DNA from: G032773895 sp965248935
Lineage (GTDB): Bacteria; Pseudomonadota; Gammaproteobacteria; Pseudomonadales; Cellvibrionaceae
NCBI GenBank assembly: GCA_965248935.1
Contig: OZ252214.1
Location: 4,588,001 to 4,652,000, forward strand
DNA: 64,000 bases
Direction of reading: 5' to 3'
A model generated the notes under the pieces. The model was not told the origin of the DNA. It was given only the letters and a program-made list of their open reading frames with translations, and did not search any database. Positions 26,609 to 35,274 of the stretch are shown here, in pieces. The position numbers were made by a program, and so were the translations under genes. Positions within the stretch are counted from its first letter, which is position 1; each line of letters starts with the position of its first letter.

Positions 26609-28573
26609 ATGAGTATTCATAAGTCTCAGACAATAAAGCAACAATTCTTGGACCTTGCTAAGCAAAACGCAAATCAAACTGGTCCGTGGACTTGTTGTTT
26701 TCCAAATGTTGCGGATTTTAATTTTAATTATTTTCATTTGCTTAATAACGCAAAGAATTCTGCCATTGCTAAGAATAAAAAACCAGATTATAAGATCGCT
26801 GTTGTTGGATTGGGCGTTGCAGGTTTACTTGCTTCAAGGGAGCTGTTTCGCTCGGGTTATACCAATATCGATATGTACGAAGCGACAGATCGAATTTCTG
26901 GCCGCACTTACTCTAAACCTGCAAAAAATCAATACACAACGTTTGAAATGGGCGCTATGCGCATGCCTTTTTTTACTTCGCCAGGCGATGGGCAGTGTAT
27001 TTTAGATTATCTTACTGAGGAATTTGGCTTGACTTTACAAGATTTCCCCGATCCCGGTTCGTCGGTTGCCAATACTGGAATTTATATGAACAATGGCTTG
27101 GGGCCGGATACTGCCAATCCATTTGCTGAGCCTGAGCTTATTCTTTGGGAAACAAAAGGACAAAATCCACCGCCACCGCCTCCGAATAAACTTCTCCAAG
27201 CTGTATCTGAAAAATGGACACATTTTGCGGACATGTTTACCAATGTAGCTTCCCAGCTTTATGGCTCCGATGGTTGGGATGACTTTTGGAAAAAATTTGT
27301 TGGTTTTTATTGGAATATAAATTTCCGCGAGTTGGCTGTACTCGATGAAATTCAAGAATACGACGAAAATAACCCAGGTTATTTTGGTGGTTTGGGTATG
27401 TCGGAGTCTGAAACCCAGTTGTTTTATACCATTGGTGCGGGTGATGGTAGTTGGGGAGCTTTTTACCAGATAGGCGCATTGTATCCTGTTCGAACATTGT
27501 TATTTGGTTTTGCGACTAATCACCAGCTTATTCAAGGTAAATTTGATTCTAGCGGTAATCACAATCCTGGCCCATTTTCTGGACAGCCTGTTTATGATAG
27601 TTTTGGAAGAGAATTTCAGTCGCCTAGTTATTTGGGTGTTCAATCTTATGGCGAGTGTATGATGTTTGATGCAGTAACCAGCCCTAACCCTAATGTAAAC
27701 GGAAATTCTTTGTACGATGCAGTAAGAAAAGATACATTTAATATGAATTTATTTACTCAAACCGAAGTAAATAAATTATCTAGAAATGAAAATGGCACAA
27801 TTACTATTGGCGCTGGCGATGCAAATTGTGTATATGATGCGGTAATTTTAACTGCACCCACATGGGCGATGCAATTAAGTATTAATTTTGAAAATTTTGA
27901 TTATGAGCAAATTCCTCCCGAGGTTCAGTATGGACTAAAATCGTCTCATTGGATTACCAGTTGTAAAGTTTTTTGTTCGCTTAAAGAGCGCTATTGGGAA
28001 AACTCTTCCATTCCACAGCTTATTAGCACAGATACATATCTGCAAGGTGTGTACGGATACGGGCTGGATATTAAAGACGCTGACGGTAATATTATTCAAG
28101 AAGACCCTGGTGTAATTTTATTGAGCTACACTTGGGAAGATGATGCTAATAAATTTTTGCCGGATTTGGATGATGAGACATTGGCGTCAAAGTGTGTAGC
28201 AAAACTTGATGAAATACTTGAAGGTTGCGTGAATATCAAAGAACCAATTTCACAATTTATTAATTTGGATGAGTCGGCAGTGATTCATTGGTCTCAACAG
28301 CCCAGTTATCGTGGTTGTGCAAAGTTGTATAGGCAAAGTACTTGGTCGGAAAATTATTCCTTGCTTGCCTATAACCAAGACTACAGCGCAAGTTCTGGGT
28401 TATATTTTGCTGGAGAGGCGTTTTCTTTGGAGGGCGGTTGGGCTGAACCCGCTTTAAGATATGCAATCGATGCGGTGCTTAATATCGTGAAGAATAGCGA
28501 TGGTGAATTTTTAAATGGGTTTGATATGGATGCCAATTACCCTAAACATCAGAACTGGGACCCTATTGAATAG
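26609..28573 (+). CDS. Flavin amine oxidase (L-amino-acid oxidase / 2-monooxygenase type)
   Basis: 654 residues. The FAD-binding dinucleotide fold is KIAVVGLGVAGLLASRELF at about residues 62-80, followed by DMYEATDRISGRTYS, the typical amine-oxidase RxGGRxxS region in variant form (ISGRTYS), then FEMGAMRMP. The C-terminal FAD motif is SGLYFAGEAFSLEGGWAEPALRYAID. The layout with a ~60-residue N-terminal extension and a long substrate domain resembles tryptophan/phenylalanine 2-monooxygenases, VioA and bacterial L-amino-acid oxidases. These act on L-amino acids, giving amides or imino acids. There is no signal peptide. The substrate cannot be read from sequence. It is controlled probably by the divergent HTH-AAA-PBP protein. 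Confidence 0.85.
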   Translation: MSIHKSQTIKQQFLDLAKQNANQTGPWTCCFPNVADFNFNYFHLLNNAKNSAIAKNKKPDYKIAVVGLGVAGLLASRELFRSGYTNIDMYEATDRISGRTYSKPAKNQYTTFEMGAMRMPFFTSPGDGQCILDYLTEEFGLTLQDFPDPGSSVANTGIYMNNGLGPDTANPFAEPELILWETKGQNPPPPPPNKLLQAVSEKWTHFADMFTNVASQLYGSDGWDDFWKKFVGFYWNINFRELAVLDEIQEYDENNPGYFGGLGMSESETQLFYTIGAGDGSWGAFYQIGALYPVRTLLFGFATNHQLIQGKFDSSGNHNPGPFSGQPVYDSFGREFQSPSYLGVQSYGECMMFDAVTSPNPNVNGNSLYDAVRKDTFNMNLFTQTEVNKLSRNENGTITIGAGDANCVYDAVILTAPTWAMQLSINFENFDYEQIPPEVQYGLKSSHWITSCKVFCSLKERYWENSSIPQLISTDTYLQGVYGYGLDIKDADGNIIQEDPGVILLSYTWEDDANKFLPDLDDETLASKCVAKLDEILEGCVNIKEPISQFINLDESAVIHWSQQPSYRGCAKLYRQSTWSENYSLLAYNQDYSASSGLYFAGEAFSLEGGWAEPALRYAIDAVLNIVKNSDGEFLNGFDMDANYPKHQNWDPIE

Positions 28574-28771
28574 CGATAGCAAAAATACTTAGGGATGGTG
28601 GTGGAGTACTTCAGGAGAGAAGTTGTTTGGAAACGGGAAGTTTGTCCGAAACAGGAAAAGCAAGGGCTGCAAAAAAATGTTGTAAAGGGAGGGTTATCAA
28701 GGGAAGGTTGCTCAGGATCAAGCAACGAGATCCATGGAAGAGCGCAAGGCAAATTCGCACGTTTGCCAATG

Positions 28772-28805
28772 TTACGGCAGTTCGAAGGTTTTTGAGCTGC
28801 CGTAA
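28772..28805 (+). terminator. Hairpin after the amine oxidase, possible terminator
   Basis: A nine-base perfect stem TTACGGCAG / CTGCCGTAA with a 16-base loop, followed by TTTGTATTAATA. The T-tract is weak. 28574-28771 otherwise shows only purine-rich sequence with no convincing gene. Confidence 0.45.
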
Positions 28806-28841
28806 TTTGTATTAATACAGATAATTTTGTCTTGATGAACG

Positions 28842-30284
28842 TTATAAACCAATAGTGCGAGAATATTTACTTTTCTCTCTTTTGTTTGGCTTGTATAGTT
28901 CCGCTATCTTGGGGTTATATACCCAGACTTCCACTCTTTGATTTTTAAATTTGCCTCCCCCTAAATTAGATGCTATTGGCATATATGGTCCAAAGCCCAG
29001 AACGGAATCTGTTGATATACCGTAGTCGTACAAGGTTGTTTTGACTGCTGTAGCACGCAGTTTAGATAAAATTAATGAGCGAGACTGGCTTTGTTTTAGG
29101 TCTCCAAAGCCAATGAGTTTAATGCGCTTCTCCCTGTTTTCTGGCATAGTGATGTAATCCACAACGCGCAAAATATCTCGTTGAGATTTATTGTCCAACT
29201 CTGCGCTACCGGAACTAAAACGAAAGTTGACGGATAGCCTTTCCGCATAGGCGACTTCTTCTACATATTTATTGGGTGCTTCTGGATCAATAGAAGGTTT
29301 GATGCTTATCGGGTTTTGAGAGACATAGCCTACTCGCCCAACTAAATCTTGACCTTTCTCACTTTCAACAAAAGATAAAAACTCTTTTACAAGTGGGTTG
29401 GTTATTGTTGGATGTGTATAGAGAAAAAGACGCCGTGAAAGAGGGTAATCTTCTGTTGCCACGTTTAGCGTAAGTGGCATTAACGGTTGGGTATAGAGTT
29501 CCGATACGGCTAAAGCACGATTTCCATTCACCGAAGAGAGGCCGACAAAACCAATACCGATTTTATCCTGAGTAATGCTCTCTGATAGGCGGTTGTTTGA
29601 TGCAAACCTTATGGCTCTATGGGAAAGAGGGTTGCCTTTCTCTAAGACCAAGGATTTAAACGTATCCCAGGTGCCTGATTTATGGTCTCTTGCGTAAAGG
29701 TTAATGGGTGAGTTGTTCCCGCCTACCTCAATCCAGTTTGAAATTTTTCCTGAAAATATATCGGCTATTTGTTTAATGGTTAGGTCAGTGACAGGGTTAT
29801 TCTGATTAACAATTATCGCAAGGCCATCGATCGCTACAATATGTTCAGCGCTTAGCGAGGTCATGTCTCCTAGGTGTGCCAATGCAGCGGCTTCCCCCTG
29901 TTTGATGGCACGGGATGACATGGCTAGATCAGTGGAGTTATTTTTTAGGGCCTTAAAGCCTGTACTTGATCCATGTGCGTGAATATCAATGGAAACAGGA
30001 AGGTTTTTGTTGCTGCCAATAATTCGAAATTCGTTTTCAATATGTGTGGGCTCAATGCTAACGGAGCTGACACCTTTTGCTATGAGATAGGCTTTTGCCC
30101 ATTCTGGGGCGAGTATTGCACCTACAGTATTGGAGCCTTTTATTGTAAAGAGTGAACCGGAAGTATGGGATGAAATAGGTGAAACGTCCATTGCCAAAGC
30201 GCCCTGTGAACATAAGGCGCCAGTCACCATTGTGCAAATAGAAATAACGGATTTAACGGTGTGTGATCTCATAGTCGTACTCAC
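28842..30284 (-). CDS. PstS-like phosphate-binding domain fused to OmpA-type C-terminal domain
   Basis: 480 residues. A signal peptide ends near GALAMD. The PBP-like domain (about residues 40-320) has FTIKGSNTVGAILAPEWAKAYL, SSTGFKALKNNSTDLAMSSRAIK and IADIFSGKISNWIEVGG, as in PstS-family phosphate-binding proteins. The last ~130 residues form an OmpA/MotB-like peptidoglycan-binding domain (SVNFRFSSGSAELDNKSQRDI, GFGDLKQSQSRSLILSKLRA, NQRVEVWVY). The domain mix suggests a wall-anchored periplasmic binding protein. It stands alone with no pst transporter genes nearby, so a sensing, adhesion or scavenging role is as likely as transport. Confidence 0.85.
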   Translation of the reverse strand: MSTTMRSHTVKSVISICTMVTGALCSQGALAMDVSPISSHTSGSLFTIKGSNTVGAILAPEWAKAYLIAKGVSSVSIEPTHIENEFRIIGSNKNLPVSIDIHAHGSSTGFKALKNNSTDLAMSSRAIKQGEAAALAHLGDMTSLSAEHIVAIDGLAIIVNQNNPVTDLTIKQIADIFSGKISNWIEVGGNNSPINLYARDHKSGTWDTFKSLVLEKGNPLSHRAIRFASNNRLSESITQDKIGIGFVGLSSVNGNRALAVSELYTQPLMPLTLNVATEDYPLSRRLFLYTHPTITNPLVKEFLSFVESEKGQDLVGRVGYVSQNPISIKPSIDPEAPNKYVEEVAYAERLSVNFRFSSGSAELDNKSQRDILRVVDYITMPENREKRIKLIGFGDLKQSQSRSLILSKLRATAVKTTLYDYGISTDSVLGFGPYMPIASNLGGGKFKNQRVEVWVYNPKIAELYKPNKREKSKYSRTIGL

Positions 30285-30514
30285 TTTTACTGCTTTATAG
30301 AAGGCGTAGAAAGTAACATTTTTGTGTTACCAAAATATGAAACACTGAGACAAATAAGTAAAAATATCTGTACAAAAAACGTACTTCTTATAGAGAGAAT
30401 GGATATTGTTTAAACGACGTCCTATCCTTTTATGTATGCCATGTTATATCGCTAAAAATTCTTATGGCATTATTGTTGAGTATGAAACTGAGAAAATGGG
30501 TTAGAGTTGAAAAA

Positions 30515-31276
30515 ATGATCAAGTTATCTTTATTTTGGGTTGTATTATCCATATTATTTTTAACAGCGAATTCAGCCTATGCTGGAAAGCTCTATAAGAT
30601 AGTGGACGAAAAAACAGGGAAAGTGACCTATAGCCAGTTTCCGCCAAAGGAAAAAAGCGCTAGTGAGAAAGTGGAGGACGTGGAAATTTCTGATGGGAGC
30701 ACTTTGAAGCCTATTCAAGAGGGTGACTATGTGTATTGCGGCGACCTTTCTGTCGGTGGAAGCCGCTATTATCGAGAGAAGCAGCCTAAGCGCTATGTTA
30801 AAGACCTCAATAGTAAAATAAAAAGCTGGGAGAAGCAGTTGAACTATGTCAAAGGGCAATTAAATAGAGCTGATAAGCAGCAAGCTCGGGCAAGCACCAG
30901 TAACTATTCTAAATATGAATCCAGTAGTCGAAAAAATGAACGCTATGGTCACTACCAAGAGACCAAGCAGCGCGAAGCAAAGCGTATAAAACAGTACAAT
31001 TGCGCAATTGCTTGGGCAAAAGGCGATATTCGAGCCGTCAACGAAGCCGGTGATTCCAGTGCGGTGGCACGTGCGCAAGTGGACAGTGAAATAGGCCGGT
31101 TAGAGGGGTTAACTAAAAAGCATACGAAGGAAATGTATCGTATGTGTGGAGAGGAGCCTGTATTTGACCCGACTACTGCGAGAGGGAAAAAAGCGACACT
31201 GGATTGGAAAAAGTGCGCACGACCATACAAAAGGGATATGAGCACTATTGAGGGTAAAATTAGAGCGATGAATTAA
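30515..31276 (+). CDS. Secreted DUF4124-domain protein
   Basis: About 253 residues from the ATG at 30515; the frame is open from 30464 but only the later start puts the signal peptide (IKLSLFWVVLSILFLTANSAYA) at the N-terminus. After cleavage comes GKLYKIVDEKTGKVTYSQFPP, the typical DUF4124 beta-rich start. A long charged helical region (residues ~95-190) and several scattered Cys follow. DUF4124 proteins are periplasmic or cell-surface and of unknown function. It is monocistronic. Confidence 0.75.
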   Translation: MIKLSLFWVVLSILFLTANSAYAGKLYKIVDEKTGKVTYSQFPPKEKSASEKVEDVEISDGSTLKPIQEGDYVYCGDLSVGGSRYYREKQPKRYVKDLNSKIKSWEKQLNYVKGQLNRADKQQARASTSNYSKYESSSRKNERYGHYQETKQREAKRIKQYNCAIAWAKGDIRAVNEAGDSSAVARAQVDSEIGRLEGLTKKHTKEMYRMCGEEPVFDPTTARGKKATLDWKKCARPYKRDMSTIEGKIRAMN

Positions 31277-31302
31277 GTGCTTCATAAGTTAAAAAGGCAG
31301 GG

Positions 31303-31848
31303 TTAACGGCAGGAGCCGGGAAGGCTAACTTTAGGCACATTTGTCCAATTCTCTCCAGCTCTCTCCATACCTTCGGGCACCTCATCAAACCCACATACCC
31401 ATGAAATAGGGCTGGCGGGGGAATTGGGCACAAACACGGGCTGTACGGTGACTAGCTTGGACTGCAAACTGGGTGGTATTTTGTTGCCAAGTTCAATGTG
31501 AAACGCGCCTTTGACATGGTAAATCGCTGATACATAGTTCCCTTTTAGCTTGTCTGCTTCGGGTATCAGCAGCTCTTCGTTTGATATAGGGAAACGGCCT
31601 TGCAAAACATAGAAGTTGGCAACAGAGGATTTAAACGTTTCGACTAATTTAAGGCTTTCTTTAATTTTTTGAGCATTAAGTGCGTTATTACTTGAAGGTA
31701 GCGCAACCATTGCTATAACTGACATAATAGCCAGTACGATCATCAATTCGAGTAGGGAAAACCCGTTGTAGCGATGAGAATACTTGTGAGAATTATACCT
31801 GTGAGAATTATAGCCATGAGAGTATAGAGTACGAAATTCTGATTTCAT
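31303..31848 (-). CDS. Type IV prepilin-like protein with repetitive leader
   Basis: 181 residues. The prepilin cleavage site and helix read YNGFSLLELMIVLAIMSVIA, with Gly before the Phe and Glu at +5 as PilD peptidase requires. The C-terminal part has two Cys (WVCGFDE and GSCR) that could form the D-region disulphide. The leader is long for the family (about 29 residues) and made of repeated YNSHR/YSHR units. It stands alone, so it is probably an orphan major or minor pilin exported by machinery encoded elsewhere. Confidence 0.8.
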   Translation of the reverse strand: MKSEFRTLYSHGYNSHRYNSHKYSHRYNGFSLLELMIVLAIMSVIAMVALPSSNNALNAQKIKESLKLVETFKSSVANFYVLQGRFPISNEELLIPEADKLKGNYVSAIYHVKGAFHIELGNKIPPSLQSKLVTVQPVFVPNSPASPISWVCGFDEVPEGMERAGENWTNVPKVSLPGSCR

Positions 31849-32087
31849 TAGACGCTCTTAGTTGAAAAATTAGTTGAAAATAGCGTTGCTAGACACAATA
31901 TCACTTACTGCTAATTATAGCTTATCTCTTTTAAATTCAATGGAATAGGGCCCTTGGTTAAGATTACCATATTTAATGTAAAAATTTTGCAGGCTGCATT
32001 GAAAACATCACAATAAAGTGGTTTGCATAAACTTAGCCTACTTGAGTATAGAGTCTGAGGATTAAACCGTTTGGGGAAAGGTTGTTT

Positions 32088-32267
32088 ATGAAAGTTGTTT
32101 TTATTATTTTGGTTGTTTTGTTTGCCGCACTTTTTGTGATTGTTCCGCTGGTAGAGAAGTATGGAAAACGACATTCGCCGGAAGAGTTGGGGAAAATCAG
32201 CCGATATGCGATGGCTTTAATTGCGCTTATTCTTGTCTTGCAGTTGATTTTATTTATGTTTAAATAA
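32088..32267 (+). CDS. Small two-helix membrane protein
   Basis: 59 residues from the ATG at 32088. Two hydrophobic helices, VVFIILVVLFAALFVIVPLV and a C-terminal ALIALILVLQLILFMF, are joined by a charged loop KYGKRHSPEELGKISR. GGGGAAAGG lies upstream of the start. No family recognised. It lies upstream of the broken methyltransferase and the RegB/RegA pair on the same strand. Confidence 0.55.
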   Translation: MKVVFIILVVLFAALFVIVPLVEKYGKRHSPEELGKISRYAMALIALILVLQLILFMFK

Positions 32268-32395
32268 ACTTAATATAACAGAGATTTTTCAGGTTTACTT
32301 ATTTGTCCCAATTTGTAAGACAGGAGTGGGGCTTGCGCACCTTTTTTATAAGCGGGTTGTATTATTCGTTCTGATAGGGTGCTTATGTTCAAATT

Positions 32396-32747
32396 ATTAC
32401 ACCACCGTTTACGACATTAATATTTGCTTTAGTGGCTTTTGCTCTAAATAAATACTTGCCAGTTTATGCGAGCTAATACCACGGTTAATCCTTTGCAACT
32501 TGGTAAGGCTAATAATTTGGTGATTTCCGGTTTCTATCGCTTTTCTCGTAACCTTATGTATTTAGGTATGTTGTTCGTTTTAGTTGGGGTTGTTGTTTGG
32601 AACGGGACGATTTCTGGTTTCTTTATTCTGCCTGCTTTTATATGGTTTATGAATGAAGTGCAAATAATACCTGAAAAACATGCAATGGAAGAGTTATTTG
32701 GTGAGCAGTATTTACGTTATAAACAGAGAGTAAGGCGGTGGCTTTGA
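32396..32747 (+). pseudogene. Isoprenylcysteine carboxyl methyltransferase-family protein, internally deleted
   Basis: The frame from 32466 gives 93 residues with the family's C-terminal core: TTVNPLQLGKANNLVISGFY, RFSRNLMYLGMLF, then EEQYLRYKQ-like VRRWL end. The preceding in-frame-shifted piece at about 32396-32463 reads ITPPFTTLIFALVAFALNKY, the usual N-terminal helix of these proteins. The second helix and the loop between are missing and the frames do not join. This looks like a gene of ~150 residues damaged by deletion. The intact part could still be translated from 32466. Confidence 0.6.
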
Positions 32748-34007
32748 ATGATTGTTGGTGAGTCAAAAGAGACAGAGTCCAAAAAACTTCTGCAAAAACT
32801 TTTTTTACTAAAAGTTATTATTTTTATTGTTGGAAGTATGACTTCCTGGGCGGCGATTCGTTATTTCGATTCGGCTATGCCGCTTGTTCAGGTGGAAGTA
32901 TCATTTGTTCTTTATGCCGTTTTTATGGTGGCGATGGCCGCTCGTTTGCGCCTTAGTTTTCCTGTTACCTATGGTGAAATATTAATACTGCTCTCTTTAG
33001 ATGCTGTATTGATGGGTTATTTGATTTTTATTGGTGGTGCGAGTAGCAACCCTTTTACATCATCTATTTTTGTGCCAATCGCTTTGGCCGCCGCCTTGCT
33101 TCCGAGAAGGTATTCGATATGGCTATTGATCACTGCTATTGCGGTTTATTCCTACTGGGTTATTGGTGACTCTCATGTCCATCATAGCGGTATGGAAGCC
33201 GACCCTTTTCAATTGCACTTATTTGGTATGTGGTTTAACTTTGTTATTAGTGCTCTAATTCTGTATTTTTTTGTGTCTTATGCTGCTGAATCCATGACAA
33301 AAGGGGAGCGGAAGTTACGTAGCGCACGGGAAAAAATATTACAAAATGAACAACTAGTCGCCATTGCAAATTTGACTGCTAGTACGGCCCATGCATTAGG
33401 AACGCCCATTTCAACTTTGGCAATTTTAACTGAGGATGTATCGAGTAAGGAACCATTAACCAAGAAACAAGTTAAAATATTGAAAAAGCAAATAGAAATT
33501 TGTCGAGGGCACCTGAAAAATTTAACGAATATGGCGGAAAATGCCGATTCTTTAAAAAATACAGCGACGACTTTGGTGAGAAATTTTGTCCATGAGTTAG
33601 AAAATTACTTTGGTTTGATTATGCCGAATTCAAATATTATATTTGAGGTGATGGATTCTTCCTGTAGTGTGCGTATAGGTTCTGGTCAATCATTAAAACT
33701 CGCTATTGCAAATATGATTGAAAATGCTTGGGAAGCTGCTCGAACGCGGGTTTTTGTCAAGGTTTTTCATAGTAAGGGGAAATTGATTATCGAAATAACG
33801 GATGATGGTAACGGCATTGCTTTGGACACTTTAGAAGAAATGGGGAAACCTTTTATTTCCAATAAAGATGGGGGGGTAGGGATTGGGGTTTATCTGTCTA
33901 ATTCGACCATTGAAAGCTGTGGTGGAAACATTGTGATGAATAATATTGCAGGCCAGGGTGCGAAAATAACAATTAAATTACCTTTTGCAAATGACGATGA
34001 AAAATAA
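32748..34007 (+). CDS. regB: RegB/PrrB-type redox sensor histidine kinase
   Basis: 419 residues. Six N-terminal membrane helices, with the quinone-binding-type motif GGASSNPF in the loop near residue 100. The H-box reads TASTAHALGTPISTLAI near residue 220, and the ATP-binding domain has NMIENAWEAAR (N box), EITDDGNGI (G1) and GGVGIGVYLSN (G2). The usual acidic residue right after the phospho-His is Ala here. RegB proteins sense the ubiquinone pool and phosphorylate RegA. The start overlaps the preceding stop (TGAATG context), and the end overlaps regA. Confidence 0.85.
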   Translation: MIVGESKETESKKLLQKLFLLKVIIFIVGSMTSWAAIRYFDSAMPLVQVEVSFVLYAVFMVAMAARLRLSFPVTYGEILILLSLDAVLMGYLIFIGGASSNPFTSSIFVPIALAAALLPRRYSIWLLITAIAVYSYWVIGDSHVHHSGMEADPFQLHLFGMWFNFVISALILYFFVSYAAESMTKGERKLRSAREKILQNEQLVAIANLTASTAHALGTPISTLAILTEDVSSKEPLTKKQVKILKKQIEICRGHLKNLTNMAENADSLKNTATTLVRNFVHELENYFGLIMPNSNIIFEVMDSSCSVRIGSGQSLKLAIANMIENAWEAARTRVFVKVFHSKGKLIIEITDDGNGIALDTLEEMGKPFISNKDGGVGIGVYLSNSTIESCGGNIVMNNIAGQGAKITIKLPFANDDEK

Positions 34008-34527
34008 ATTATTGATTGTTGAAGATGATGTAGCTTTGGGGGAAGTGTCTCAAGCAGCATTTGAACGTCGAAACTATCAGGTGCTATGGGTGCAGGATAT
34101 TGCTTCGGCAAGAGAGGCGATTGAGTCTCAATGTTTTGATTTAGCCGTATTGGACCTCAAGCTAGAAAACGAAACATCGCTAGGTTTTATTCCCGAGTTA
34201 AAATCACATTTCCCGGAAATTAAGATCCTTATGCTTACAGGCTATGCCAGTATTGCAACCGCAGTAGAAGCGGTTAAAAAAGGGGCAACCAATTATTTAC
34301 CCAAACCGGCTAATGCCTCGGAGATTCTAGAGGCGCTAAATGTGGAATTTGAGGGAGCGAGCGACGTTGAAAGTACGCAGGTTATGTCTACCAAACGTCT
34401 CGAATGGGAGCATATCCAAAGGGTATTGACGAAAAATAATGGCAATGTTTCTGCAGCCGCGCGCGAGCTGAATATGCATCGTAGAACACTTCAGCGAAAA
34501 TTGCAGAAAAACCCGGTAAAAAGATAA
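33997..34527 (+). CDS. regA: RegA/PrrA/ActR-type response regulator
   Basis: About 177 residues from the ATG at 33997 (ATG at 33991 is an alternative). The receiver domain has the acidic pair VEDD, phospho-acceptor Asp in LAVLDLKLENET, Thr in LMLTGYAS and Lys in YLPKPAN. The C-terminal Fis-type HTH NGNVSAAARELNMHRRTLQRKL is the RegA signature. It overlaps the end of the kinase gene, so both are co-translated. In other proteobacteria this regulator controls respiration and redox genes; nuo could be among its targets here, which is inference. Confidence 0.9.
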   Translation: MKNKLLIVEDDVALGEVSQAAFERRNYQVLWVQDIASAREAIESQCFDLAVLDLKLENETSLGFIPELKSHFPEIKILMLTGYASIATAVEAVKKGATNYLPKPANASEILEALNVEFEGASDVESTQVMSTKRLEWEHIQRVLTKNNGNVSAAARELNMHRRTLQRKLQKNPVKR

Positions 34528-34531
34528 AAAA

Positions 34532-34557
34532 AGGCACAATATTTCCGTATTGTGCCT
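34532..34557 (+). terminator. Terminator of the regBA operon
   Basis: Perfect ten-base stem AGGCACAATA / TATTGTGCCT with a six-base loop, five bases after the regA stop. The T-run on the plus strand is poor, but A6 precedes it, so it would terminate well on the minus strand too. Confidence 0.6.
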
Positions 34558-34840
34558 AAGAGCTACTGGTTTCTATAAGAACTACTAGTCTTAAGAGCTA
34601 CACAAGTAGGTATGTTTGATGAATTCAAACGTGTACTCAGTTTAGCTTTTTATAAGAATATGTAAATGTGGCATATTGCCGCACCTGCACCTAATAATTC
34701 ATCTAAGGCGTTTGGGGAACTGCCCCGATATTGTTAATGGACATTTTTGGTGTATTTGGGATAATGAAACAGCAAATGATTAGCGTATTGCTGTGGGCGT
34801 ATTAGTGTTAATGGCGGAGAAGCTAATGGTGGAGAGTCCA

Positions 34841-35221
34841 ATGAAATTTCGAATATGGCTGGGGTTGGCTTTCATTGTCTGTGCGCAGTATGTTATTGCT
34901 AGTCCGTATCTCGCAGGCCCAGAAGGGATGGGGTTCCTATTTCTAATGATTTTTGGTGTATTATTTTTAGTTTTACTGGCTATTATTGTTCCGCCGGTTA
35001 TTGCACTTATACTAAACCGAAGAGGTATTGTTTCAAAAAGAAAGTCTATTGTATTAACCTGCTTAACGTTTATGGTCGGTGTAGGGAATCTAATTTCTCT
35101 TGTGTTTCCTCCTTATTTGTTTTTGGGTAAGTTTATTGCCCTGACTTCGGGCATCGGTTTTACATACCTTGGCTATTATGTTTACAGTGTTTGCAAGCGG
35201 AAAAGGGAGTCAATTGAATAG
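34841..35221 (+). CDS. Small integral membrane protein, function unknown
   Basis: About 126 residues from the ATG at 34841, chosen because GGAGAG lies just upstream and the N-terminus then reads MKFRIWLGLAFIVCAQYVIA. Four hydrophobic helices follow (FLFLMIFGVLFLVLLAIIV, then about residues 72-90 and 95-117). A short charged tail CKRKRESIE closes it. No family recognised. It is convergent with yejF; 34562-34792 before it has no gene. Confidence 0.55.
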   Translation: MKFRIWLGLAFIVCAQYVIASPYLAGPEGMGFLFLMIFGVLFLVLLAIIVPPVIALILNRRGIVSKRKSIVLTCLTFMVGVGNLISLVFPPYLFLGKFIALTSGIGFTYLGYYVYSVCKRKRESIE

Positions 35222-35274
35222 TCATTTAGACAACAAACGACTGTGATTAAAATCAGAATTTTTCTACAGTCTTA

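Noticed and set aside
28595..28815. Overlapping plus-strand frames after the amine oxidase
   Set aside because: Purine-rich chance frames ending in a terminator-like hairpin; a faint HTH-like look in one frame is not enough.
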